Source of the DNA: Bacillus sp. AFS015802
GTDB lineage: Bacteria > Bacillota > Bacilli > Bacillales > Bacillaceae_B
Assembly: GCF_002561455.1 (NCBI RefSeq)
Contig: NZ_NTUP01000014.1
Coordinates: 1-64,000, forward strand
DNA: 64,000 bases
Reading direction: 5' to 3'
The notes under the pieces: model-generated
What the model was told of the DNA's origin: nothing
The model's input: only the letters and a program-made list of their open reading frames with translations
Database searches by the model: none
Shown here: positions 6,971 through 16,130 of the stretch, piece by piece
Layout: every line of letters starts with the position of its first letter
Numbering within the stretch: position 1 is the stretch's first letter
Position numbers and translations under genes: made by a program

Positions 6971-7921
6971 TTACTGATCAACATAGCTTTTAAATTGTTT
7001 CATGGATACAGAATGAAAGATTTGAAACCTGGGAATCTCGTATATATGAGATTCGGGTGTAGCAAGGGCTTCTTCCGTTGTGAAGGCCATTTTGAAACCA
7101 AGCTCTTTCAAGATATCGATGGAACCTGGTGAATATTCACCATACGGATAAGCGAATGCGAGATTCTCACCCTCTAAATGAAAGAGGCTTGTCTTTAGAT
7201 CTTTTTTTATTTCCTTTTGCGACTTTGATAATAGGTAAGGTTTGAGCACGTCATTCTTCTCATGATCCCGTTTATGGAGGTTATACGTGTGACTCTCAAA
7301 TTGAAATACATCACATGCCTTTGTCAGCTCTTTCGTACTGAAGTACTGAACATATTCCGGGGTATATGTCTGGATGCGATTGGAAATCGCTCCGGTTATC
7401 AGGAAGCTTGCAGCTTGAAAGCCATATTCTTTCAATATTGGGTAAGCTTCCACGTAATTATCTTTATATCCATCATCAAAGGTCAAGACAACACTTTTCT
7501 CGGGGATCTTCAAATCCCGGGATAAAAACGCATAAAGCTCATCCAGTGTCAACGTAACGTAATCATTCTCTTTCAGGTACTTCATTTGTTTTCGGAAGTT
7601 TTCCGTTGTTACGATCATCGGATTTATTTCATCATCGATATAGTGGCGTTTGGATAGGTCTCCTTCTTCTGTAATGCGGTGATATGTCAGAACCGGAATG
7701 CTTTTCGCCCCTCCTTCTTTTACCGGAAATGAACGAATGTCCTGTTCTGATCCCTTCATGCATGCATCCAGGCCAAGTTCCTTGTCTTCAGGATAGGCCC
7801 CTTCGTATTCTTTGGCCAAAAGGTCATACTTATTGATATAAAATCCGAACCCCAAGAATATAAAGCTGACAAGAAAGAGAAATCCAAAGGCAAAGGTGAC
7901 TTTCATGAAAAACTGCTTCAT
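6971..7921 (-). CDS. Membrane-anchored polysaccharide deacetylase (IcaB/PgaB-like domain)
   Basis: A carbohydrate esterase family 4 / NodB-homology protein of about 316 aa. One N-terminal membrane segment (about residues 5-25) is followed by an extracellular catalytic domain. Motif 1 reads LTFDDGY (metal-binding Asp pair), preceded by IPVLTYHRI as in PgaB/IcaB. The C-terminal part has AYPYGEYS and ELGFKMAFTTEE. It probably removes N-acetyl groups from the exopolymer made by the preceding glycosyltransferase. The start chosen is ATG 7921, overlapping the glycosyltransferase stop (ATGA); an upstream TTG at 7942 lies within the ribosome site. Last gene of the three-gene minus-strand operon. Confidence 0.88.
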   Translation of the reverse strand: MKQFFMKVTFAFGFLFLVSFIFLGFGFYINKYDLLAKEYEGAYPEDKELGLDACMKGSEQDIRSFPVKEGGAKSIPVLTYHRITEEGDLSKRHYIDDEINPMIVTTENFRKQMKYLKENDYVTLTLDELYAFLSRDLKIPEKSVVLTFDDGYKDNYVEAYPILKEYGFQAASFLITGAISNRIQTYTPEYVQYFSTKELTKACDVFQFESHTYNLHKRDHEKNDVLKPYLLSKSQKEIKKDLKTSLFHLEGENLAFAYPYGEYSPGSIDILKELGFKMAFTTEEALATPESHIYEIPRFQIFHSVSMKQFKSYVDQ

Positions 7922-9264
7922 GCCCTTTTTTCCCCCTTCCAACCGACAGATCCGGATCGTTCAAGTTTATCCCAGGCCTGGGGCTTATAGAAATAGGACA
8001 GTGTTCCATACACAACGAAAGCCAGGTTGATCATCCGGTAGATGAAGATTTCAGAAGGAAGGAAGAGCAGTATGCGTCCTATGTCTTTTTTCGAAAAGGT
8101 AATATTGTGAAGGTGACAAATATAAATGGTCGTGATGCTTTGATACATAAAAAGGAAAACCGCCGTTAGTCCAAGCAGAATCAAAAGTAAGAAATTTCCC
8201 CTGTTCATAAAGAGCACAAAAGGAGTGATGATGACAGGGAAGGCGTTCAGAGTACCAATAAGGAATTGATCCAGGAGAAAGAAGACAGAGAATCTTTTTG
8301 AGAACTTGTGAAAATAACATCTGCGATAGTGGACGAGGCAATCGATGAAGGCCTTCTGCCAGCGAACCCTTTGTTTGAACATATCCCTGAAGGTACTGGG
8401 GCATTCGGTATAACAGATGGCTCCTGGAGCAAAAGCAATTTTTTCTTTTCGCCCGTTTTCTTCTATCCATTTATGGAGCTTCAGGGTAATATCCATATCC
8501 TCACCGATCGTGCTTCTGAACCCCTTGATCTTAAAGAGGGTCCCCCTCCTGAATGCGCCGAAAGCCCCGGCAATCACGGTGATCGCACCGACGGACGCCT
8601 GGGCACGCTTATGAAGGAAAAATGCCGTTAAATATTGAAGGAACTGGTACCGGATAATACCGCTTACCTGAAATGTTGGCCTTAACTGGTGGAGTTCCCC
8701 TTTAAATGCTTGAGAAATCATGACATTTCCACCAGAAGCAATGACTTCCCTTTCCTGGAAAACATCATTCATTTCGGATAACGCATTTGTTTCTAATATA
8801 CTATCTGCATCGAGGGTGATGACGACCTCATTTTTGCTAAAGTTGATGCCTGCATTGAGGGCATCTGCTTTTCCCCCATTTACCTTATCGAGAACAAAGA
8901 TGCCGGGATATTTAGTAGAACGATAGAAATTGAGTATCTCCTTATGCTTCAGTCTGCTATCTACAGGTCGATAATATCCCTTCAAATCAAGGGTTTGTCT
9001 TAATACCTCAAGAGTTTGGTCCTTGGAGCCATCATTGACGATGACGAGCTCGGCTGGTTGATGGTCCTGATGCAGAAAGCCCTGGATGCAATTTTCTATC
9101 ACCCTGTCTTCATTATAGGCGGGAACAATGACGGAAAAACTGTAATTCTTATACACGACTTTCTCTTTCTTTTTTTCATTTTTGAAAATGGGGATGATGA
9201 TGTATACCGTTTGGAACAACACAAAAGCGGTAAAAATAGCGAATGTGAGATAGAGAAAAAACAT
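7918..9264 (-). CDS. Processive family 2 glycosyltransferase (exopolysaccharide synthase)
   Basis: A 448-aa membrane synthase resembling IcaA/PgaC. It has an N-terminal membrane segment (1-25), then a GT2 catalytic domain with the UDP-sugar Asp in VNDGSKDQ, LDADS (DxD-type), GEDMD and the processivity motif QRVRW. A set of C-terminal membrane helices follows from about residue 320. These residues imply a functional processive enzyme joining sugars from UDP-donors and probably exporting the chain. It follows the GH16 gene by 5 nt and overlaps the deacetylase gene. With GH16 and a deacetylase, the polymer could be poly-GlcNAc-like or a mixed beta-glucan; the sequence does not decide. No PilZ domain is visible. 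Confidence 0.88.
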   Translation of the reverse strand: MFFLYLTFAIFTAFVLFQTVYIIIPIFKNEKKKEKVVYKNYSFSVIVPAYNEDRVIENCIQGFLHQDHQPAELVIVNDGSKDQTLEVLRQTLDLKGYYRPVDSRLKHKEILNFYRSTKYPGIFVLDKVNGGKADALNAGINFSKNEVVITLDADSILETNALSEMNDVFQEREVIASGGNVMISQAFKGELHQLRPTFQVSGIIRYQFLQYLTAFFLHKRAQASVGAITVIAGAFGAFRRGTLFKIKGFRSTIGEDMDITLKLHKWIEENGRKEKIAFAPGAICYTECPSTFRDMFKQRVRWQKAFIDCLVHYRRCYFHKFSKRFSVFFLLDQFLIGTLNAFPVIITPFVLFMNRGNFLLLILLGLTAVFLFMYQSITTIYICHLHNITFSKKDIGRILLFLPSEIFIYRMINLAFVVYGTLSYFYKPQAWDKLERSGSVGWKGEKRA

Positions 9265-9269
9265 AGCAT

Positions 9270-10139
9270 TTATCTCTCCTTACTGTTTGCTTGATAGACT
9301 CTTACATAATCGATGAGAAATTCTTTCGTCGAGCTATCATCTGGATCAGGTGGACCGGGCCATGTCCCGCCAATGGCTGTATTAATATAAAGAAATAATG
9401 GGGTATCGGGTGAATGCATCGTTGTTTCAAAAACCACTTCACCATCGAGTGTCCATGAAATGTTCTCCTTCTCCCAAATCAATCCATACGTATGAAAGTC
9501 ATCAGAAAAGTTGGTATTGCTTGTGTATGTCGAGTAATCCCTCCGCTTTTCTCCATTTGAATCTGCCCAGTGAACGACAAAATAAATTTCATTTGGCACC
9601 TGCCCGATATTCTCCATAATATCAATCTCGGGAAGCCACTTTTCATTCGTTGAATTCACAAGCCACAAAGCAGGGAAAATTCCTGTTCCTTCAGGGATTT
9701 TTGCACGTATTTCCACTTTTCCATATGTGAACTCAAAGAGGTCTTCTGTCGTGATTGCCCCGGATGTGTAGCTTCTCTCCTTGAAGCGTTCTTTTTTGGA
9801 CTGTATAACCAAATGACCATTTCTGATTTTCAGATTGTCAGGAGAGTAGTATTGTAACTCTTCATTTTTATCCGAAGCCCAATCTTGCAAGTTCCACCGG
9901 CTTCTGAAATCATAGCTGTCGAATTCATCGTTCCACACTAATGACCAGGGGTCTTTCTCCTTTACTTCAGCGGATAACGCTTTTGGGGGAAGTTCAACCT
10001 GTCTCTTCAAGCCTTCATTTTCCTGAGTAAGCCCCTCCGAGTTTTCAAATTTCTTCTTTATGGAAGAAAGAAGATCTCCCTGGTTGGAACATCCTGATAC
10101 TGTGAGCATCACTATTAATATTCCTACTATTATTCTGAT
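9270..10139 (-). CDS. GH16-family beta-glucanase lipoprotein (apparent ATC start)
   Basis: A secreted glycoside hydrolase family 16 protein. The catalytic motif LPEIDIMENIG gives nucleophile Glu and acid/base Glu spaced E-x-D-x-x-E. WNDEFDSYDFRSRW opens the domain and GPPDPDDSSTKEFLIDYVRVY closes it. The first conventional start, GTG 10112, leaves only 7 residues before the lipobox Cys (VSGC). The frame continues upstream to ATC at 10139-10137, exactly 7 nt after AGGAGGG, which gives a normal 17-residue lipoprotein signal (hydrophobic IIVGILIVMLTVSG). The real start is therefore probably ATC. A coiled linker lies between Cys and the enzyme. The protein may trim or release the polymer made by the next gene. 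Confidence 0.85.
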   Translation of the reverse strand: MRIIVGILIVMLTVSGCSNQGDLLSSIKKKFENSEGLTQENEGLKRQVELPPKALSAEVKEKDPWSLVWNDEFDSYDFRSRWNLQDWASDKNEELQYYSPDNLKIRNGHLVIQSKKERFKERSYTSGAITTEDLFEFTYGKVEIRAKIPEGTGIFPALWLVNSTNEKWLPEIDIMENIGQVPNEIYFVVHWADSNGEKRRDYSTYTSNTNFSDDFHTYGLIWEKENISWTLDGEVVFETTMHSPDTPLFLYINTAIGGTWPGPPDPDDSSTKEFLIDYVRVYQANSKER

Positions 10140-10409
10140 TTTTGCTCCCTCCTTTTAAGAGAATAAGGGTGTTTGGTCCTTCATCAAGAACAACTCATGT
10201 AGAAAGGGGAGGAGTGGTTTGTTCTGTATTGAGAACAATTGTATCAAAAAAGAATAACGGGGTAAAGAATTATCAAGTTAAGTTTATGTAAAAGCAAGGA
10301 ATGGTTCGTTTATTGAACCTGCCGATCTTGCCCGATCTCCAGTTAGAGGCAGCAAACGTTTAGGTGATGATACATTGTAGAATAGGTGGAAACAAAAAAG
10401 AAGTCAGTC

Positions 10410-10772
10410 TCATACGCCTGGCTCCTTTTCCGTGCATCCTATTATTTGTGCTTCCTTTATCCCTAGCCGCCTGATACTTCCTGAAGGCAATTCTATAACA
10501 GAGTGGGCATGTCTAACTGGGAGGGTCATTTTCCAAGGATGCAAATCAGGAATCAGTTTGATCACCCTTTGTTCTCGATCGAGGAATACTGCGTCTATAG
10601 AAAATCTCATAAAGAACATGTGAATGGAGTTGCAGGGAGTAATCCAGATTCCTTCTTCCTGCAAGGGCTTCTTCCTGAACATCAACCCTCTCAATCTCAA
10701 TAAAAAGCGATCGGCCTTCTTTAATGGATAGGGAATTGTTCGATATAAAGTGGTTTCCTCCAAGTCTTTCAT
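10410..10772 (-). CDS. DUF192-family protein
   Basis: A 120-aa small beta-barrel protein. DUF192 features are the LRGLMFRK start, CNSIHMFFMRFSIDAVFLD in the middle, HAHSVIELPSG near the end, and a basic N-terminus. No signal peptide is visible. The biochemical role of the family is unknown. The gene is divergent from the flp pilus operon, whose promoter region it shares, so a surface-related role is possible. Confidence 0.8.
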   Translation of the reverse strand: MKDLEETTLYRTIPYPLKKADRFLLRLRGLMFRKKPLQEEGIWITPCNSIHMFFMRFSIDAVFLDREQRVIKLIPDLHPWKMTLPVRHAHSVIELPSGSIRRLGIKEAQIIGCTEKEPGV

Positions 10773-10882
10773 CCTACCGCTCCTTTAAAAATAAATGTAG
10801 ATAGACCTACTATACAACAGAAATTGATTAGTTCTCAATAGCGAATCATGTCGAATTTTTTATACAGCAATACTATTTACAT

Positions 10883-10898
10883 GTTCATTATAATGAAC
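10883..10898. promoter_or_regulatory. Palindrome over the likely flp promoter
   Basis: Perfect 16-nt palindrome GTTCATTATAATGAAC containing a TATAAT, 78 nt before the flp pilin start. It is a plausible operator for the pilus operon. No good -35 is visible, and the regulator is unknown. Confidence 0.45.
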
Positions 10899-10976
10899 TA
10901 TTATGAGTGTACAAGGTGGTTCTTAAAAGAGAACAATCTATGAATCAAGAGGGACATACAAAAGGAGGAACGACAA

Positions 10977-11138
10977 ATGGTGAACAAAATGAAGCAGTTA
11001 GTGATGGAAGAGGAAGGTCAGGGATTGTCGGAGTATGGGTTGGTGTTGGCTGGAGTTGTAGCTGTGGTTGCGATTGCGGTGGGTCTATTAAAAACAGAAA
11101 TTACAAATCTATTCACAGGGCTTCTGAAAAGTGAATAA
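10977..11138 (+). CDS. flp: Flp/Fap-type pilin subunit
   Basis: A 53-aa major Tad pilin. The ATG at 10977 lies 8 nt after AAAGGAGG. The prepeptide ends EEEG, with cleavage before QGLSEYG, so Glu is at +5 and Tyr at +6 as TadV-type peptidases require. A single hydrophobic helix (GLVLAGVVAVVAIAVGLL) follows. The mature pilin would be about 39 aa. It is the first gene of the Tad operon, followed by a hairpin at 11153-11181 that could keep pilin mRNA above the level of the downstream genes. Confidence 0.93.
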   Translation: MVNKMKQLVMEEEGQGLSEYGLVLAGVVAVVAIAVGLLKTEITNLFTGLLKSE

Positions 11139-11152
11139 GATACCCGTTTTAA

Positions 11153-11181
11153 GTAAGCCCTGCAAAACAAGTAGGGCTTAC
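11153..11181 (+). terminator. Partial terminator/attenuator after flp
   Basis: GTAAGCCCT pairs with AGGGCTTAC (11-nt loop), followed by a broken T tract. It is probably leaky, giving high pilin and lower machinery expression. Confidence 0.55.
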
Positions 11182-11205
11182 CTTTACTAAACAGGAGTGA
11201 TTCTT

Positions 11206-11718
11206 ATGCTTTCCATCTATTTCGTACTTATATTTGCGTTAGGTGTATCCCTATTCACTGACTTGAAGAAAAGAAAAATACTGAATATCATCACATTCCC
11301 TGCTATCCTGATCGGCCTCCTATTCTATTCCATTACACAAGGATGGGATGGATTTTTTTTTAGCAGTGCAGGCTTCCTTGTGGGAATGGGGACATTACTG
11401 ATCCCCTTCTTACTCGGGGGGATGGGTGCCGGGGATGTGAAGCTGATGGGGACGGTCGGGGCCCTTATGGGATCAGTATTTACATTGAAAGCATTTGTGG
11501 TGGTGGCTCTCATTGGCGGTTTCATTTCCTTGATCCTGATTGTTAAGAAAAATGGGATCATCCATTCGGTTAGAGCGTTTTATTTATTTCCGGTCCTGTT
11601 ATCGGGGACAAAGGGGATGTTTCAAATGAAAGCCGACTCAGGATCGTCCATCGCCTTTCCATACGGTGTTCCGATTGTAATCGGGACCTTCATCACGTTG
11701 TTGTGGGGGGTTGTGTAG
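11206..11718 (+). CDS. tadV: Prepilin peptidase TadV/CpaA (A24 family)
   Basis: A small integral membrane aspartic peptidase (170 aa, about five helices) that processes Flp pilin and the TadE-like pseudopilin. The catalytic aspartates sit in SLFTDLKKRKI (after helix 1) and GMGAGDVKLMG (GxGD motif). ATG 11206 lies 5 nt after CAGGAGTGA; GTG 11197 falls inside that site. Its stop overlaps the GTG of tadE (TAGTG). Confidence 0.9.
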   Translation: MLSIYFVLIFALGVSLFTDLKKRKILNIITFPAILIGLLFYSITQGWDGFFFSSAGFLVGMGTLLIPFLLGGMGAGDVKLMGTVGALMGSVFTLKAFVVVALIGGFISLILIVKKNGIIHSVRAFYLFPVLLSGTKGMFQMKADSGSSIAFPYGVPIVIGTFITLLWGVV

Positions 11719-12071
11719 TGAAAAGTGAAAAAGGACAGTCACTTGTGGAATATGCGTTTGTGCTGCCCTTATTCTTATTACTCATCTTTGGGATTGTCGA
11801 TTTCGGAAGGTATTTCCACGCCGCACTGACGGTGGATCATGCCGGGAGGGAAGCGGCAAGGGCGGCAAGTGTGGGGAAAAGCGACGTGGTGGGAGTGGCT
11901 GTGGAAAATGGGGCGAGCATACATTTAACCGCGGGTCAGGTTCAGTTCTCAACATCGACGGAGGAAGCGACCATCCGGATCGTCTATCCGATTACCTTCA
12001 TCACTCCCGTCATCGGATCCCTTGTCGGGACATTGAATGTAGAAGATACCACGGTTATGAGGATTGAATGA
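11718..12071 (+). CDS. tadE: TadE-like pseudopilin
   Basis: A 117-aa minor pilin of the Tad system. The prepeptide SEKG is followed by QSLVEYAFVLPLFLLLIFG, with Glu +5 and Tyr +6 and one membrane helix; GREAARAAS follows in the TadE pattern. A GTG start at 11718 overlaps the tadV stop and has GGGGGG 7 nt upstream. It ends with an ATGA overlap into the next gene. Confidence 0.88.
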   Translation: MKSEKGQSLVEYAFVLPLFLLLIFGIVDFGRYFHAALTVDHAGREAARAASVGKSDVVGVAVENGASIHLTAGQVQFSTSTEEATIRIVYPITFITPVIGSLVGTLNVEDTTVMRIE

Positions 12072-12979
12072 TGATGAAATTAAAATCGATAATTGGAAAT
12101 GATCAAGGAAATATAGTGGTGTCCGCGGCTCTCTTCATGGTCGTATTGTTGGGGGTCGTAGGTCTGGCCTTGGATGGGGGAAGGATTTATGCCGAAAAGA
12201 GTTCGCTTCAGAAAGCACTTGATGCCGCCGTCTTGGGGGGAGTTCAAGTCATTCCGAGTAAAGGGGAAGCAGAGGCGATTACTGTTGCAAAGAACCTTGG
12301 GGCAAAAAATGCCCATTCCCTGGATGGAGGAACCTTTTCCACCACCGGCCAATCATTAAAGGTCAGTCAGAAAGTGACGGTGCCGATGACCTTTGCCCGG
12401 TTCCTTGGTTTTGATGAAGCTGCCGTATCCGCTTCGGCCAAAGCCATCGTAGCTCCTTTGCAAAAAGGGTTGAGAATCACCCCGATTGCTGTGGAAAAGG
12501 ATTCCCTTCCACATAACACGGAATTGAAATGCGATAATACCGGTAAACAACATGGAAACTGCGGTTACCTTGCTTTTAATGGTAGAGGGGCAAGCAATCT
12601 GAAAGACAATATACTGAATGGGGTGGAAGTGTCGGTTGGGGAATTTGGGACGGTTGAGACCGAGCCCGGTCAGAAATGGGGCCCGGTTGAAGACGCGTTC
12701 ACGACTTTGATCGATCGAGATGCCGGCAAGCCCCATTGTCAAAGCGCTGCTACGGCGGATAACAAGTGTGCCCGTGTCATTTATATCGTTGTCATCGATA
12801 CATGGGAAGGGGTGAATGGCAGGGATACAGTAAATGCAGTGGGATTAGCGGCCTATTGGCTGGAAGGCATGCCTGAGAAGAAAAGGGTAACAGGTAAGTT
12901 CCTCAAAATGGTCACCCAAGGAGATATTGATGAATCGGCTCCTGATTATGGCTTGTATGGTGTGAAATTGGTTGAGTAA
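12068..12979 (+). CDS. TadG-like pilus-associated protein
   Basis: A 303-aa protein with an N-terminal Tad-type pilin-like helix (NDQGNIVVSAALFMVVLLGVVGLALDGGR) and an extracellular region of TadG/RcpX type. The helix lacks the Glu+5 found in TadE, typical of this minor component. Four cysteines (in LKCDN, GNCGY, PHCQS, NKCAR) could form two disulfides outside the cell. The start overlaps tadE. It is probably located in the envelope at the pilus base or tip. Confidence 0.78.
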   Translation: MMMKLKSIIGNDQGNIVVSAALFMVVLLGVVGLALDGGRIYAEKSSLQKALDAAVLGGVQVIPSKGEAEAITVAKNLGAKNAHSLDGGTFSTTGQSLKVSQKVTVPMTFARFLGFDEAAVSASAKAIVAPLQKGLRITPIAVEKDSLPHNTELKCDNTGKQHGNCGYLAFNGRGASNLKDNILNGVEVSVGEFGTVETEPGQKWGPVEDAFTTLIDRDAGKPHCQSAATADNKCARVIYIVVIDTWEGVNGRDTVNAVGLAAYWLEGMPEKKRVTGKFLKMVTQGDIDESAPDYGLYGVKLVE

Positions 12980-13009
12980 ACTCTTTATTACTAGTAGCGG
13001 GAGGATGTT

Positions 13010-13594
13010 ATGAAAACGAAGCGTATTTGGATGTGGTCATTTGTATTTGGAATCATTGCGGCACTTGTCGCTTATGTCGTCGTCTTTCCGGCACCTGCAC
13101 CGGTTCCTGCTTCCACGACTACGGCAGTGAAGGACGATGGAAAGAAACCGGAACAAGAACCTGAATTGCCAGGCAGGGAAATGAATAACAAAATGATCCC
13201 TGCTGCAGAAGGTATGCGAGCCGTCTCCCTAAAGGTAACGGGCCTTGAACAGGGGGTTTCAGGGTATATTGAGCCAAATTCACATATTGATATCATTGCC
13301 TATGAATCGACCAGAGATGAAAAATCAAAAAAGGAGATGCGGACGGCTAAGCTCGTTCTTCAGAATATCAAGGTACTCGCCTCAGGTAAATCAGCGGACG
13401 GTACCGACGAAGCGCTTCGATATGAAACGGTGACGGTCGAGGTGACACCAGCACAAGGGGTTGAACTTAGTCTGGCATCAAGGGATAAGGATGGATTCTA
13501 CTTTATGCTGCGTGGAAAAGATGATGCGCATATAGAGAAAGGTCCCATTTCATTTTCAAGGGAAGTTTTTAAAGAAGGGGAGAGTGAGGAATAG
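13010..13594 (+). CDS. cpaB: Flp pilus assembly protein CpaB/RcpC
   Basis: A 194-aa protein with one N-terminal membrane segment (about 7-27), a Pro-rich linker and an SAF-like domain (IPAAEGMRAVSLKV, then SGYIEPNSHIDIIA, and VTVEVTPAQGVELSLAS) typical of CpaB. In a Gram-positive cell it would lie outside the membrane. It is translationally coupled to cpaE (TAGTG). Confidence 0.85.
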   Translation: MKTKRIWMWSFVFGIIAALVAYVVVFPAPAPVPASTTTAVKDDGKKPEQEPELPGREMNNKMIPAAEGMRAVSLKVTGLEQGVSGYIEPNSHIDIIAYESTRDEKSKKEMRTAKLVLQNIKVLASGKSADGTDEALRYETVTVEVTPAQGVELSLASRDKDGFYFMLRGKDDAHIEKGPISFSREVFKEGESEE

Positions 13595-14787
13595 TGATTA
13601 ACTGGTTTTATTACTCGGATACGAACACAGCTCCGGGAGACTTGGAGTTACTCCTTCAGAAGCAGTCATATGAACTCCATCAATTTCCGCAATGGGAGGA
13701 TTTGATTTATCGAATCAAAGAAACGGATCATTCCATTCTATTTCTTAAAGCCAATGCCATTTATGACGGGTTTGAGCTGTGTCAGGAAATATCAATCCTG
13801 TTCCCTCATCTCTATATCATTTTAATCGTGCCGGATCATATGGAAAATGCAAGAAGAGCCATGAATGTGGGAGCATCTAACATCCTTCATTATTCATCGG
13901 AACAAAAAGAGAAAAAGGATGTCATCGATCAAGCCGTTAAATACTTGAAGCTCCGGGAAACGGGCGTGAACTTTCATCTTTCGAAAAATTGTAAAGTCGT
14001 ATCGGTCTGCAGTCCCAAAGGTGGAATTGGACGGACCACAACGGCTGTCAACCTTGCAGTGACATATGCACAGATGGGGAAAAGGGTAGGGGTGCTGGAC
14101 GCCAACCTCCAGTTTGGTGATCTGTTCATGCACTTTGATATCAGACCGAGTGGGACCCTTTATGAATGGGTGAAAGAAGAATATGAACGACATCGTTTTT
14201 CACTGGATAAATACCTCGTCGAACATGACAGTGGTGTCTCCATCCTTCCAGCGCCCCTCAGGCCGGAATTCTTTGAAATGATCACGGAGACCCATATGGA
14301 AAAAGTAATCGAAGAAATGAAAATGAGGTTTGACATTCTGATCATCGATATTCCTTCCTACTTATCAGAAGTTCATTTGAAGTGTTTGGAACGCTCGGAG
14401 GAATGCTTATTACTGGTGACAAATGACCTGCCGGTTTTAAAAAGAAGCAAGCTCTACATGGAAGCGCTCGATTCATTCCAATTCAGAGACAAAATAAAAA
14501 TTATTCATATTCACAATAAGAAAAAGAAGCAGCTGGACCTGGGTAAAATGGAGAGGATTCTTGAAACCGTCGTCTTTTCTACCATACCGGCTCAAGAAGC
14601 TGTGATTGCCCAATCCATCAATCTGGGAATCCCTGCCGTTCTCTCGCATCCACGTAAACCGATCGGGAAGGGTTTTCTCACATTGGCCAAGAAGCTCATT
14701 CATCCGCCTGCTGAAATAAAACAAGAGGTACCACCAACGAAGAAAAAAGGTGTCAAACAATTAGTGCCTATGAAAGGAAGGTTATAG
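13594..14787 (+). CDS. cpaE: Tad pilus localisation ATPase CpaE/TadZ
   Basis: A 397-aa protein with an N-terminal receiver-like domain (about 1-125) lacking a clear phosphorylation pattern. A MinD/ParA-type ATPase domain follows, with deviant Walker A SPKGGIGRTTTAVNLA and LDANLQFGDL. TadZ proteins position the pilus machine at the pole or membrane. The GTG start overlaps the cpaB stop. Confidence 0.88.
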   Translation: MINWFYYSDTNTAPGDLELLLQKQSYELHQFPQWEDLIYRIKETDHSILFLKANAIYDGFELCQEISILFPHLYIILIVPDHMENARRAMNVGASNILHYSSEQKEKKDVIDQAVKYLKLRETGVNFHLSKNCKVVSVCSPKGGIGRTTTAVNLAVTYAQMGKRVGVLDANLQFGDLFMHFDIRPSGTLYEWVKEEYERHRFSLDKYLVEHDSGVSILPAPLRPEFFEMITETHMEKVIEEMKMRFDILIIDIPSYLSEVHLKCLERSEECLLLVTNDLPVLKRSKLYMEALDSFQFRDKIKIIHIHNKKKKQLDLGKMERILETVVFSTIPAQEAVIAQSINLGIPAVLSHPRKPIGKGFLTLAKKLIHPPAEIKQEVPPTKKKGVKQLVPMKGRL

Positions 14788-14788
14788 G

Positions 14789-16129
14789 ATGGCCGTCTTC
14801 AGCAAGGTTGCCCAGGATCACAATTTGAAAGAAAACCACACTGATCAAGCCATGATGAGAGCTCCCAAAACCAATGAATTTTGGGAGCTGGGATCGCGAC
14901 TCCATCACTATATAATAGAAGAATTAAAAAAATATCCCGGTCAGAATGAAGAGCAGGAGAAAAGTAAAATTAAAGAATGGAGTGAGGGATTTCTAAGTGA
15001 AGAGGGAGGACGGTTGACCTTCGAAGAGAAAAATCAGCTCGTGGAATCGGTGGAAGATGAGCTTCTGGGTTATGGTCCGATCACCCCTCTTTTGGAGGAT
15101 TCTTCTGTTTCCGAGGTTATGGTCAATGGACCGCACCAAATTTACTACGAGCAGAATGGAAAGTTGATTCGGAGCTCAGTCACCTTCAGGGACGATCAGC
15201 ATGTTCAGAGAATCATCGAGAAAATTGTCTCTCCCATCGGCCGCCGGGTGGATGAGAGCTCCCCGATGGTGGATGCAAGGCTCCCCAATGGTTCCCGTGT
15301 CAATGCCATCATTCCTCCCCTTTCGTTAAAAGGACCGATCGTCACAATAAGAAAATTTTCAGATACGCCTTTTTTAATAGAAGATTTGATACAATTCGGC
15401 ACATTGAACCATGATATGGCGGAATTTCTTAAGGCATGTGTGTTGGGGCGATTAAATATCTTTATCAGCGGTGGAACCGGTTCAGGGAAAACGTCCTCCC
15501 TGAATGTTCTTTCATCGTTCATTCCTCATGACGAACGAATTGTGACCATTGAAGATGCGGCAGAACTTCAGCTCTCCCAGGAACATATTATTTCACTTGA
15601 ATCCAGGCCGACGAATATTGAAGGAAGAGGGGAGATAACGATTCGGGATCTCGTCCGAAATGCGCTGAGGATGCGTCCCGACCGGATCGTGGTAGGAGAG
15701 GTGAGGGGTACTGAAGCTTTGGATATGCTTCAAGCGATGAATACGGGGCATGATGGAAGCTTGAGTACAGGACATGCCAACTCACCCCGGGATATGCTTG
15801 CACGGCTGGAAACAATGGTCATGATGGCCGGGTTCGATCTGCCGGTCCGAGCTATCCGCGAACAGATCGCCAATGCCCTGGATGTCATCGTCCAACAGGT
15901 CCGCTTAAAGGATGGCTCAAGAAGGATCACACATATTACGGAAGTACAGGGGATGGAAGGGGAAACCATTGTACTTCAAGATCTTTTTCACTTTAAGGAA
16001 ACAGGATGGTCCCATGATGGGAAGGTGGTGGGAAGGTTCGTCTCAACAGGTATCCGGCCGGCGTTCATTGAACAACTTGAAGGAAATGGCATAGCCGTAT
16101 CCCCGACCTGGTTCAAGGGGGAGTGGTAA
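14789..16129 (+). CDS. cpaF: Tad pilus assembly ATPase CpaF/TadA
   Basis: A 446-aa secretion ATPase of the VirB11/GspE family. It carries Walker A SGGTGSGKTSSLN, Asp box TIEDAAELQL, Walker B-like RPDRIVVGEVRG and His box SLSTGHANSPRDML. It powers pilin extrusion, and in TadA systems possibly retraction too. It begins 2 nt after cpaE. Confidence 0.94.
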   Translation: MAVFSKVAQDHNLKENHTDQAMMRAPKTNEFWELGSRLHHYIIEELKKYPGQNEEQEKSKIKEWSEGFLSEEGGRLTFEEKNQLVESVEDELLGYGPITPLLEDSSVSEVMVNGPHQIYYEQNGKLIRSSVTFRDDQHVQRIIEKIVSPIGRRVDESSPMVDARLPNGSRVNAIIPPLSLKGPIVTIRKFSDTPFLIEDLIQFGTLNHDMAEFLKACVLGRLNIFISGGTGSGKTSSLNVLSSFIPHDERIVTIEDAAELQLSQEHIISLESRPTNIEGRGEITIRDLVRNALRMRPDRIVVGEVRGTEALDMLQAMNTGHDGSLSTGHANSPRDMLARLETMVMMAGFDLPVRAIREQIANALDVIVQQVRLKDGSRRITHITEVQGMEGETIVLQDLFHFKETGWSHDGKVVGRFVSTGIRPAFIEQLEGNGIAVSPTWFKGEW

Positions 16130-16130
16130 G

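Noticed and set aside
10907..11134. A 75-codon Gly/Cys-rich frame over the pilin gene
   Set aside because: It is a different frame of the clear Flp pilin gene (10977-11138), which has the better ribosome site and family match.
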